Positions 54,726-63,640 of a DNA stretch of 64,000 nucleotides are shown here, in pieces (position 1 is the first letter of the stretch; every line of letters starts with the position of its first letter). The notes under the pieces are model-generated. The model did no database searches. It worked only from the letters and a program-made list of their open reading frames with translations, and had not been told where the DNA came from. A program made the position numbers and the translations under genes. This stretch comes from Margaritifera margaritifera (taxonomy: Eukaryota; Mollusca; Bivalvia; Unionida; Margaritiferidae): the NCBI GenBank assembly GCA_029931535.1, contig JAQPZY010000912.1, forward strand, positions 248,001 to 312,000. Direction: 5' to 3'.

Positions 54726-57190
54726 TTTAGCACTAAAAATAAAGCAAAACGTATTAATTGTTGAACCATAATCCCTAAATGTAATTTGCTACGCGTTTTT
54801 CTATATTCACTGCGAACACTCTAAACAAGAGCATGCTTACATGAATATTAACTAATAAAGGTTTTGTTCATTAACAAATGTAAGGAAAAACTTATACAAA
54901 ATCAAAAACCTCTGTCCAAATACAAACCTGTATCAGTGTAATTGATCGTGGAATAAGTAGACCCCTCGGTTGTTCTGCAACTATCTTGGAGTTTCTGCAC
55001 ACAAAAAAACAATTGTAAAACTGTTTTTTTTGTATGTAGAGCATATTCTTTATGCACGTTCAATTCAATTCCGTTCAACATTTTTGTAATCAAAAACAAA
55101 AATATCTTTGACAATACGCCTTGAAAGTGATACCTCTCCCACGTTTCGTGAGAGGAGATAGCTCCTGGCTTGCATCATAAATTCTAGTGCTACAAGAGAA
55201 AACCTGTAGGTTCGACTCCAAAGAAATATACATTTTTCATCAAACTTTGAATATAGGGAGGGGTTTTATAAGTAGATAACCTACAAGAGTTATATTTGTC
55301 ACAGTTTTTTTTTTTTTTTTTTTTTTCCTTTTATGAGTAATTATGAGTAATTAGCAGGTAAGAACGAAGAACGCTAAACCTAAAACATACGAGAGTTCAT
55401 TTTTAGCTTGTATTACGAACCGTGGCAAGATAAAGCGAGTTTTGATACGTTCGAAACTGATTTGAAAAGGATGGGTGCTGCCAAAAATAATTGAAAAGTT
55501 TGCCCTAATATAAATGTTTGAATGACTTAGAGATGGTTCACAAAGGGATGTATTATAGTATGTAAGTTGACTTGCACTGCTTTGCTGTAAGAGCATAATC
55601 TTCTCATATCGCCTTGTGAATAAGCCTATTAGTGGATATGTCGTAAGGTCGTAAGGTCAACCTCGTGAAATGTTATTACCGGAATTACTGCATCAACTGA
55701 GAGTGAACAGAAGCCTAGCTTGATTACGTCTTCCAAGTTCCAAGTTCGTTGTGGTAGGTTTAGGGTTAATTTAGCAATTATATTTGCATCAGATTATATA
55801 CGTCTTTAGTCCATTTGCTCAAGATATTCTCCGAATGTGAAGGAAATTAAACATTTTCACAGATTTCACAACCGGTGTTCACCTTTGGGATATTGAAAGG
55901 CCTACAAAAATCTCAACAAAATCAAATTTTAAGGCAAACACTGAACACTCAAAGTTAAAAACTTTCTTCAAAAGATAACAACAAGATAAAATAAATATAA
56001 AAAAACTTGTAAATATTTTTTCTTAACATGTGTAAAATATAAGATTTTGTTTCCGGTCAACAATACGAAACTTTCTTTTATTCATAATTGAAGCAACTTT
56101 AATAGACAATCTTAGTGTTAGTCGTCAAAGACAACCCTTTAAAGACTATGAAGCCACTTTTTTTTAAATCTGGTGAAATTAACCCAATTAACATAAGATT
56201 TATTTTCCAAACTGTGCAATCAAAAATAAAAGTGGAAACAAATGTATCCCCAATAATTTGAAGAATCTAGTACAACAATATAAACGATATTTGAATGTAA
56301 ATAAATGTAACCTACATAAATTACTGCACAAAGTATTATACTGTATACGCAGGTGAAATAAGCAATTGTTTAAGTTGAAAATACAGTAATCTCTATTCAG
56401 CTCTTTACAAGCAACATTTTGTTAAAACGGACATAAAATGAATATTTTGTTAGGATTATAGCTTCCGAAAAATTAAACAAAAAATATTTATCGAGTAGAA
56501 AAGGTGCCACTTGCACTTTAGACGCATATGTATCCCCCTCACCCTCACCCCCCCCCCAAAAAAAAAAAAAAAACAACAATAAAATAAAGTTAATTCATTC
56601 ATTCTGGTTTTCAGCCAATTTCATATCGGCAATGGTAATATGCATCTGGAATAAGGTAGTCAATAAAATACTTGATAAAGACAACAATGACAATGTTATG
56701 CACTTATTTCAGTAACATTTATATATTCCCTTACCCATCATTATTCAAGAAGAATTGACTCGTCGTATTTGGATCGTTTGGATTCATAAATTATATTTAA
56801 AGACAGATACAAAATGAAAAAAATAAAGCTAGTTCATTTCCACATGGACTGTATCGACAGTACAGCTTTCCAAGGCAATGCTCATATACGTCCCATCCCA
56901 CCCTCACCCCTCGACTTTCAATATTTGTGTTTTATTTGTGTGTTGGTCCTCCGTTGTTTATCTTAAAATTTCTTCTTGATGTCTAGTTTGCATTCTACAT
57001 GTAAGATCAACTCTCGCTTCTTTATAGTAATTTCTAAACTTTGGTTTCTCACCATCGTTCTCTTCATGATAAGGGACTTAACACACTAGTCTTCAAATGA
57101 CAGTTTTCTGCCAAATAAAAGTTCTTTCATTAGCATTATTAAGTGGACAGTTTCAATATTTTCGTCTCCTTTAATTTGAATCTGACTGTC
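54726..57190. other. Intergenic sequence with a poly-T tract and a C9A15 run
   Basis: No supported gene. A T-run of about 22-24 bases lies at about 55,303-55,326, and a run of C followed by A at about 56,549-56,573. Near 55,159-55,219 a possible A box (TAGCTCCTGG) is followed 50 bases later by a perfect B box (GGTTCGACTCC), which could be another old tRNA-derived SINE head; support is weak. Confidence 0.5.
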
Positions 57191-57191
57191 T

Positions 57192-57193
<2 letters not shown>

Positions 57194-57270
<77 letters not shown>
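57194..57270. repeat. (TA)n microsatellite
   Basis: About 38 TA dinucleotides without interruption. Simple repeat. Confidence 0.97.
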
Positions 57271-57274
<4 letters not shown>

Positions 57275-58063
57275 TAAAATTTTAAGTTTTATAATTGCCG
57301 ACGGAACGGTCATATGAAGCTAAAATGACTTATTATGTGCAAGCGAGATATACTAACTCTTCTCATATACTAAAACTGTAAAAGAAAAAGCCCTGCGCTA
57401 TTCAGTGAGAGTAAGGACACACTTCAAAGGAAGAAATAGCACGTCTTCTCAACCTACACATTGGGATGGTTAAGGAATATAATCAATCCCATTTTAATAA
57501 TTTATTCCACTCAGTCTCATGTATTAAGATCTACATTGTTTATATTATATTAGTGAATTTCAATCTACATTATATACTTACTTTGAAAACCATAAATGCA
57601 TGAAATTAAGGCGATGCTGGCCAACATACCAATATTAAAATCAATAATAGTTTTTAGTGTTAAAAGGAAAATAACTGCATATGTAGACAACCAATATAGT
57701 TCCATATTGACTGATTTATCCTATCTCTAATACCCGTTGCTGAACAAAGTTTTTAAACCTCCTGTGTCGTTTTCGCTTAATGATTCAATAGGAATGATCT
57801 AACCTACCAAAACAAAACAAGATGAAATAATACAAATAACTCAATCATGGACTATTATACAGTATTAATCAGTATGCCTTAATAATAAGCACAAACATCA
57901 TATCTTAATATGCATCCTAATGAAATAATATAATTCATGCATGCTGTAAAAATGTATATAACATGTATATCACGCAACGAAAAGAATGCAGGTACAGAAT
58001 ATGGCGATAATGAGGCAGCCAATACATTTATACGTATCGCCATACTTACTATGTAAAACTATA
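57271..58063. other. Intergenic sequence, no gene seen
   Basis: AT-rich, with no supported feature. Confidence 0.5.
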
Positions 58064-58200
58064 GGTATGTATTTATGTATGTATGTATGTATGTATGTAT
58101 GTATGTATGTATGTATGTATGTATGTATGTATGTATGTATGTATGTATGTATGTATGTATGTATGTGGGTATGAATGAATGAATGTATGTATGTATGTAT
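58064..58200. repeat. (GTAT)n tetranucleotide microsatellite
   Basis: About 30 tandem GTAT units with a GTGGGTATGAATGAATGAAT interruption near 58,163. The apparent Met-Tyr-Val-Cys repeat protein is an artefact of the 12-base coding period. Confidence 0.96.
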
Positions 58201-58310
58201 AGGGTTTCATCATTGATACATAGTGCAGATTAAAAGTTATGTTCTAAAATTGTGAATGTAAATATTTAAGATGTTAGGAAGACAACCCCATCAAATAAAC
58301 GTAAATATCT

Positions 58311-58673
58311 ATCCTGCATATTAATGCATGTGACAGTTCAATCCTGCATATTAATGCATGTGACAGTTCAATCCTGTATATTAATGCATGTGACAATTCA
58401 ATCCTGCATATTAATGCATGTGACAGTTCAATCCTGCATATTAATGCATCTGACAGTTCAATCCTGCATATTAATGCATTTGACAGTTCAACCCTGCATA
58501 TTAATGCATTTGACAGTTCAATCTTACATATTAATGCATGTGACTGTTCAATCCTGCATATTAATGCATGTCACAGTTCAATCCTGCATATTAATCCATC
58601 TGAAAGTTCAATCCTGCATATTAATGCATCTGACAGTTCAATCTTGCATATTAATGCATGCGACAGTTCAATC
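58311..58673. repeat. 30-bp minisatellite, about 12 copies
   Basis: Tandem 30-bp unit built from ATCCTGCATATTAATGCATG followed by TGACAGTTCA. Units differ at one to three positions, for example G/C/T after AATGCAT. Because 30 is divisible by three and no stop occurs, a 10-residue periodic frame stays open on the plus strand for 127 codons; that alone is not evidence of translation. The unit contains ATTAATGCAT, which resembles POU/octamer-type sites. Confidence 0.95.
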
Positions 58674-58970
58674 CGAATGGAGTATTTCTGTTCATTTTTC
58701 ACTTTGATTCTCACAATGTAGATACAATTATATGCATCTCCATTCGAAAACAAAGATATCACTTTTTCACTATTATTACAGCATTAAACTGATTTTTTTA
58801 CATTTTGTGTACATTCAAATGAACAATCTTACCTGCATATAACGCAGTTTATTTAACGCATATATAATACATAGAAATATAATATATAATATTCGAGATG
58901 GAATGGTTTGAATGCATAATGAAACAACGTTATGACATTAGAGTTTCTTTATATGTCAGTTTTGCTAAGA
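58674..58970. other. Left flank of the virus-like relic
   Basis: AT-rich sequence with no gene. Composition rises in GC shortly after this, from about 59,040. Confidence 0.5.
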
Positions 58971-59070
58971 TGGCGTCATATTACCCTAAGGTACGTACTC
59001 TCGTTTAGCGGCTCATACACAGTAAACTTTTATTATAACTAAGTCGATTGATTACCAAGTGGTGTCAGTG
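58971..59070 (+). other. Possible short first exon and intron of the plus-strand element gene
   Basis: ATGGCGTCATATTACCCTAAG is followed directly by GTACGT, a good splice donor, and a candidate acceptor (TTACCAAG) lies near 59,060 just before the coding similarity begins. A short leader exon would thus encode MASYYPK. The alternative is that the gene simply began elsewhere; the evidence is positional only. Confidence 0.25.
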
Positions 59071-59801
59071 GTGTACAGCCACTACCCCATTCGAGATCCC
59101 GAACGCGACAACCTGGCCCCTTTAAGGGAAGGCTACCTGAACTGCGTATTTCAGAGCCTGTATGACCAATTTAAAAACGCTTCCAGAGGAAAAGGCCTGT
59201 CGAAGGCTCGCCGTCAAAAGCTAAAGACAGTTGCAACTATCTACGACGTAGAAGCTCTGGAAAAAATTCTTAAGCGTACAATTATCCCAAAGGACGTACC
59301 CGGCAGTAACATTTACAACAGTGGATACTATCGCTCCGTGGTGGTGGTGGGGCGGCAATAGAGCTCACAATGGCCACGCCTGGCCTCAAGACCTACAATA
59401 TCCCTCTATCCGTGAGCGACGCAGCGTTGGGTACTTTGAGGGGGAACCCTGGTACGCCATTCAGCAGATTACGGAAGAGGAGCCTAAGACAGTTTGGGTT
59501 CTTGGCTGCTGAAACGAAATACAAAATGGACCCCAAGTTTGTGGATCAGTTTGTACTGGCCGACGATAGGTGCTTCAGAACACTGGAGAACAACCTGCCG
59601 ATTATTGCGGCCTACAACAAGTACACAGACAACTCCGACGAGCTGGCTACCAAAGTCTTTAGAAAAGTCTCCGCCGCTGCTAGCTTTACTCGAGAGTTGC
59701 GCCGCTTTTTCTGTCGGAACTACATGACTAGCTGGAACGATTGCCAGAATAAATGCGAGTGCCAGATTAGCGGAAACCGCGGGATAGGTCAGAACAACTG
59801 A
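59059..59801 (+). pseudogene. Conserved-looking element protein broken by two frameshifts
   Basis: Function unknown. Frame 1 (from 59,062) reads HYPIRDPERDNLAPLREG, LNCVFQSLYDQF and LEKILKRTIIPKD up to about 59,345. The reading then passes to frame 2 inside a GTGGTGGTGGTGGGG stretch, giving AHNGHAWPQDLQYPSI and YFEGEPWYAIQ, and near 59,495-59,510 passes to frame 3, giving VDQFVLADDRCF, AASFTRELRRFF and TSWNDCQ before a stop at 59,799-59,801. Protein-like sequence runs continuously through the switches, so these are indels in one former gene. From memory the YP-RD..REG.LNCV and HNGHAW segments resemble large uncharacterised proteins of mobile or virus-like elements, possibly of the replication machinery. 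No catalytic motif was identified. Confidence 0.72.
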
Positions 59802-59860
59802 CGGCAGGCTTTGACCTCGGCAACGTGTTGGTTGTCTGAAACCCCTGACCGGCGGGAGTT

Positions 59861-59895
59861 GTATATAAGAGTTCAAACCTGCAGCTCTTCACGCA
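59861..59895 (+). promoter_or_regulatory. Candidate TATA-type core promoter, plus strand
   Basis: GTATATAAGAG at about 59,861 sits in otherwise GC-rich sequence, and about 26-30 bases downstream is TCTTCACGCAC, a plausible initiator. No reading frame follows at once on the plus strand, so the target transcript is unclear. It could be a promoter of the virus-like element. Confidence 0.3.
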
Positions 59896-60050
59896 CAAAC
59901 GCACTCATAGGCCCTATACTGTCGGTGTTAAGCAGATAATATAGTACGGGAAAGATGTAGCTATTCTAGTTACCTCGCAGACTGTATCATATTGTTGCAA
60001 GCTTAGTGTTCATCCCGTATGAACGACGGGTCTTGAGCTCTAACTTGCTG

Positions 60051-60577
60051 TTACAGTATGGTGAGGTACTCCAATACAGCGAATAACCGTTCAAAAACCT
60101 CATCAGTTTGTGGGAATTCAAGTCTTTCAAGCTCACTCATAAGCCCGTCCCCCCCTCTCCCACGACGACAAAATACCATATCGTACTTTTGCTGCTTGGG
60201 CGTACACGTGTAAAAGTTAGAAAGCTTGGGCTTGTCGCCCAGCTGTGGATCGTCCTCTGTTTTTCCGCCGATCACATCGTAATACTCGCGTGCAGACTCA
60301 GACTCGTCTTGAAAGGTTTGTTTTGCATTTTACTCATCTTGCTTTCTTTCACTGACGTAATTGAGACTTCCATCACGTGCAGCCTGCTATTCCTCCATTT
60401 CTCTGTCATGGCGGGCGAGTTCGGCTTCAGCATCATTTGGACTCAATAAAGAAAAAAGAAAGTTTGAGCAGTAAATGCGAAGGGATTAACAGCAGTCCCT
60501 GCGATCATCATTGCAACAGTGCCTATATTCTTTGCACCGTCTTTGACGTTGAGTCGGTCCAGGTCCGCCGGTTTCAT
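60051..60577 (-). pseudogene. Hydrophobic-then-acidic element protein, frameshifted and with two stops
   Basis: Unrecognised protein. It starts with a Met at about 60,575 (MKPADLDRLNVKDGAKN) followed by a hydrophobic segment with IGTVAMMIAGTAVNPFAF, a likely membrane span. A frameshift in the T/A-rich run near 60,445-60,460 leads into SLLSPNDAEAELARHDREME, then an in-frame TAG near 60,388, QAARDGSLNYVSERK, an in-frame TAA near 60,331, and SESAREYYDVIGGKTEDD onward to the stop at 60,051. Protein-like sequence continues across all three lesions. It is the last minus-strand gene before the convergent plus-strand gene. A minor structural or membrane component is a guess from context. Confidence 0.6.
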
Positions 60578-60599
60578 CTTGATCACTTTTTAACAATCA

Positions 60600-61015
60600 T
60601 TGAATAACCCACAGTTACATCGCCGAGTACGGCTCTGTGCTAAACGAGGTTTCCGAGGTCTTTGGTGACTGTGGTGTAGACATTTTGCCTGCTCTTGCAC
60701 CAGCGTTTCGCGTGCTGATGCACGGGATGAGGTGTAAAGAAGCCCAGCTAGCAAAGTTAATCCGCCCCAGACAACATAAGATTGCTGCCGTTTCGACTGA
60801 AGTCGCATGCGTGTTGTCAGTCTCAGCTTTCTTTTCATCATCTCTGAAAGTATTTTCCAGACGCAACTCTGCCAGGAATTTTAGTTTTGTGACCTGTGTC
60901 ACCTGCTCAGGTTCCTTTGTCGGTTCCTTCGTTAGTTCTTTTGTTGGTTTCATCATCGGTACTTCTCCGCTCCGCACTGGCTATCTTCTCTTTTTTTCTC
61001 AAAATTGACATGCCT
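60600..61015 (-). pseudogene. Small charged/membrane protein remnant of the element
   Basis: Overlapping minus-strand frames look coding in parts. A start near 61,010 reads MSILRKKREDSQCGAEKYR. Another frame carries KELTKEPTKEPEQVTQVTK and FLAELRLENTF (60,977-60,840). A third carries SYVVWGGLTLLAGLLYT, a membrane-type segment, followed by SSRASARE. The signal moves between frames, as expected of one small membrane protein gene with indels, but the exact path is uncertain. No family is recognised. Confidence 0.42.
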
Positions 61016-61019
61016 TTAT

Positions 61020-61719
61020 GTGATCATATCGGCTGCAAGTGGCACTAGTATGGCACCGTACCAAAGGTAAAGGTGGCTGCTAATTGTTGACAATGAGGCC
61101 AGAATAACTAGATATTTTTCAAGGTCAGCTGCAAGCTGGTAACTGTTGTATATGGGTGGAACCTGGCTTTGAAGTGATGTAAAAAGGCCAAGCAAGGTGA
61201 TCCTATAGAAGCTGTCATATCACTCCCCAGTTTAGCCTCTTTTAAGGCGTAGACCTTTACAACATCTGTATCACTCATTTTGGCAACACCCTGAAGTGCC
61301 ATATATTTTCCAATATATTCTTTGACTATACCCGAAGCAGCTAGTTGTGATAGCTTCGCGGGATCCAAGGTCTTTTGTGACGGAGGACAGCATATGCCAC
61401 GTTGTTTATGTTCCTGAACGTTCGTAGTCAGTATGTTATCATACAGTTGATAAAGTACCTCATCAACATCCATGTCGCTCATTGTAAGCTGATTTACCAT
61501 GATTCTTGTTAGGCTATGATGACTTACCGCGCCCTTAACTCTAAGTGACATACACATAACATAGGATAAGACCACAAATGAAAAAACATGGCTAAGGATA
61601 TACAAAATATGAAGCCACCACGTCGCACCCCGACAAGTACAGCTAGCAAAGCTGTTTAGATATGGGTGGGTATGTGCGCATGAACAGCTTGCCAAAGGGT
61701 TATCTTTTGAGAAACTCAT
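61020..61719 (-). pseudogene. Element membrane protein, 13 bases after the ATPase stop, frameshifted
   Basis: Unrecognised. It opens at 61,719 just downstream of the ATPase stop, a virus-like tight spacing. It has a hydrophobic stretch (ILYILSHVFSFVVLSYVM), then a soluble-looking part with MSDMDVDEVLYQLYDNIL, LDPAKLSQLAASGIVKEYIG and MSDTDVVKVYALKEAK. The frame running to 61,108 ends in poor sequence, but a neighbouring frame from about 61,217 continues convincingly with LLGLFTSLQSQVPPIYNSYQ, AADLEKYLVILASLS and a final hydrophobic run (LYLWYGAILVPLAADM) to a stop near 61,020. A one-base indel near 61,217 therefore probably broke it. A splice-donor-like GTAAGT near 61,530 is noted. Role inferred only from context. 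Confidence 0.52.
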
Positions 61720-61732
61720 TCAGCTCTCTGTG

Positions 61733-62100
61733 CTACACGTCGTCCATAATATAGTCCTCATCCACTGTGTCTTTACATAAGTCTTTGTCTTTACAGGAAA
61801 ACAGTGCCACGCATGATGTCTGCTGGCGGAAATCGTGGGTTACGGCGTTGTATTTTTGTGTTATGACCCACATACTGATGCCGTAGTGGCGACTAATGAA
61901 AGCGAGCTCAGTGAGGGCCGTTTCCCTATGCCAGACGCCAGAAAAAAAGATTCAATCGTCGAGTAGAAAAAGCGTGGTGGTTTCCTTGAACTTTTCAGCA
62001 AGTGCACGTAGTAGGCCAATCAGATCATGGTTACTGGGGTTGAAAAAAATACTCTTGCGTCATTTTTGCCGTGGGTCCATGGCCTGTTATATGGTTTATT
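61733..62100 (-). pseudogene. Viral-type DNA packaging ATPase (HerA/FtsK, A32-like), C-terminal part
   Basis: Such ATPases pump DNA into capsids. On the minus strand the sequence reads IFFNPSNHDLIGLLRALAEK, then TTLFLLDD, a Walker B-type hydrophobic strand ending in two acids (about 61,975-61,955), an in-frame TGA, then HRETALTELAFISRHYGISM, WVITQKYNAVTHDFRQQ and VALFSCKDKD, ending at 61,733. The RHYGISMWVITQKYNAV..R pattern (a polar TQ after a hydrophobic strand, then Arg) fits the sensor/arginine region of this family. The Walker A half is missing: upstream the similarity passes through a frameshift in an A/T run near 62,042 (RPWTHGKND in the other frame) and is then replaced by a LINE at about 62,100. 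The stop codon and truncation make it a pseudogene. Confidence 0.7.
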
Positions 62101-62111
62101 TAGAAGTCATT

Positions 62112-62990
62112 TCATTTCTCCCGTAACATTGCTGGTCGTAGGGGCGCCACTGATGACTTTGCGACAATCTCTCTCCATTTCGCCCTGTTCTTCACTGCTC
62201 TTTGGGACTTTGCAAAGTCCATCCCTGTCCACTCTTTGATATTGTCTTCCCTTCTCTTCTTCTGTCTTCCTCGTTTTCTCTTTCCTCTCACTGTGCCCTG
62301 CGGGATTGTCTTTGACAGGCCAGTTGAGCGTGAGACGTGACCATACCATCTTAGTTTGCGTTTCTTTACAGTGGTGAGCAGATCTTCATAAGGTCCAATT
62401 GCGCCTTGGATTTTAGTGCGCACCTCCGCATTAGAGACGTGGTCTAAGTATGAGATTTTCAGGATCCTTAGATAACATCTCATCTCTAAGGTTTGGATTC
62501 TTCTCTCTATTTCTGCTGTTAGGGTCCATGCATATAGGAATATGGACATGAGGGTGGTCAACCTCTGTTGTGGTCAGTTGTACGTTTAGTACAGCTTGGT
62601 CTCCAGAAGTCTCCTGGTTGTAAAGCTCCGAACAGTATTCCGTCCATTTGTTAAGAATGTCTTGGTTTTCTGTCAGACTCTTACCAGCCTTGTCCTGAAA
62701 CGTATTAGATCTCCCCTGTTTCTCTGTTGTCAGGTCTTTCACCAACTGGTATGCCCTTTTACTGTCATTCTGGTTCAGGCTATTCTCGACTTCCTTGCAT
62801 TGGTCCTCTAACCAGCTTTCTTTTGCTTTCTTTATGCTCTTCTTAATCCTGTTGTTAATCTCATTGTGGTTTTTTTTGCTCCTTCATGGTCTCCTCGATT
62901 ACTCTTCAGTTTTCTCCTCACATCGCAGAGGTCGAGGATATCTGCTGTGACCCAGAGCTTCTTTATTCTCCGATGCTTGCCAAGGATCTC
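62112..62990 (-). pseudogene. LINE linker fused to C-terminal region across an RT deletion
   Basis: The linker reads RIKKSIKKAKESWLEDQCKE and TENQDILNKWTEYCSELYN, up to LNVQLTTTEVD. Within a few codons the reading frame enters sequence normally found after the polymerase: MSIFLYAWTLTAEIERRIQT and LEMRCYLRILKISYLDHVSN, then KLRWYGHVSR, GKRKRGRQKKRREDNI and MDFAKSQRAVKNRAKWREIV, with a stop just before 62,112. The two parts sit in different frames. The basic GKRKRGRQKKR stretch and the LRWYGHV motif are typical of this LINE region. Confidence 0.83.
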
Positions 62991-63001
62991 TCCGGCTGTG
63001 T

Positions 63002-63640
63002 CTATGCCTTGTTGAAGGTTATGATCAAGGAGTTTATTTCTTCATGTCCAAGAATTGTGAGTGGTGCAAATTTGCCGCATATTGATGCTTCAAATGCTTG
63101 TGCCACGCTTGGATCTTTAAGTTTTTTAAGGTCGAACCTGATCCTAACTTGTCTTGGCTTATTGGTCTTCCTCAGACGAAGTTTGATAGTCATCATCAGC
63201 AAGTCATGGTCGCTTCCTATATCAGCTCCTGGGAAGCTACGTGTTCTGGCAATGTTTACGCTAGACCGGAAGCGCTTTCTCGTCACGATGTAGTCAATCC
63301 GGTTGTGATGTTTTCCGTCTGGGCTGTGCCAAGTCCATCTTCTGGATAGTTTGTGGGGGCCAAGGGTGTTCGTTAGCACTAGGTTATTGTATGTGGCGAA
63401 GTCCAGGAACTTGAGTCCTCTCTCATTGGTCTGCTTATTACAGTATGGACCACAGTCTTCTCGACAGTCTGCTTGTGCGTCTTCTCCTACCTTAGTATTC
63501 CAGTCTCCTTGAATTATCAGAATATCCTTTTTGGGTGTCTGGTCTATGAGAGTTTGAAGTTGGTCCTAGAACTCATCCAGTTCCTCGTCATCATGGTCAG
63601 ATGTTGGGGCATAGACCTGTATGATAGTGATGTTGAAGGG
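63002..63640 (-). pseudogene. LINE endonuclease domain (GDWN and GSDHD motifs)
   Basis: An endonuclease/exonuclease/phosphatase-type domain. Reading on the minus strand it has NITIIQVYAPTSDHDDEELD near 63,630-63,575, a TAG, LIIQGDWNTKVGED, RGLKFLDFATYNNLVLTNT, then WTWHSPDGKHHNRIDYIVT and IGSDHDLLMMTIKLRLR to the stop at 63,002. GDWN supplies the catalytic Asp and Asn and SDHD the Asp-His pair. It resembles the endonuclease of mollusc elements often annotated as craniofacial development protein 2-like. The TAG in the middle and loss of the polymerase exclude function. Confidence 0.85.

Larger units (their letters stand above)
58971..62104. mobile_element. Endogenous virus-like / Polinton-like element relic
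   Basis: A block of about 3.1 kb with higher GC than both flanks, densely packed with broken reading frames in convergent arrangement: one conserved-looking protein on the plus strand (59,059-59,801), and on the minus strand a packaging-type ATPase, a membrane protein, a small ORF and a hydrophobic/acidic protein, closely spaced. A HerA/FtsK-type packaging ATPase with neighbouring membrane proteins is typical of Polinton/Maverick elements and large eukaryotic DNA viruses. No integrase, protease, major capsid protein or terminal repeat is visible, so the element is partial and its class is inferred. The right side is cut by a LINE. Confidence 0.68.

Noticed and set aside
55159..55219. tRNA or SINE with perfect B box GGTTCGACTCC
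   Set aside because: The A-to-B spacing of 50 bases is longer than normal and no body or tail could be defined, so it is mentioned only as a weak possibility.
57986..58174. Met-Tyr-Val-Cys repeat protein
   Set aside because: It is a direct reading of (GTAT)n; the flanking codons show no coding character.
60637..61008. Plus-strand 123-codon frame and the 113-codon plus frame at 60,108-60,449
   Set aside because: Both lie opposite minus-strand sequence that reads more like protein, and their Ser/Phe/Leu-rich composition is typical of antisense shadows.
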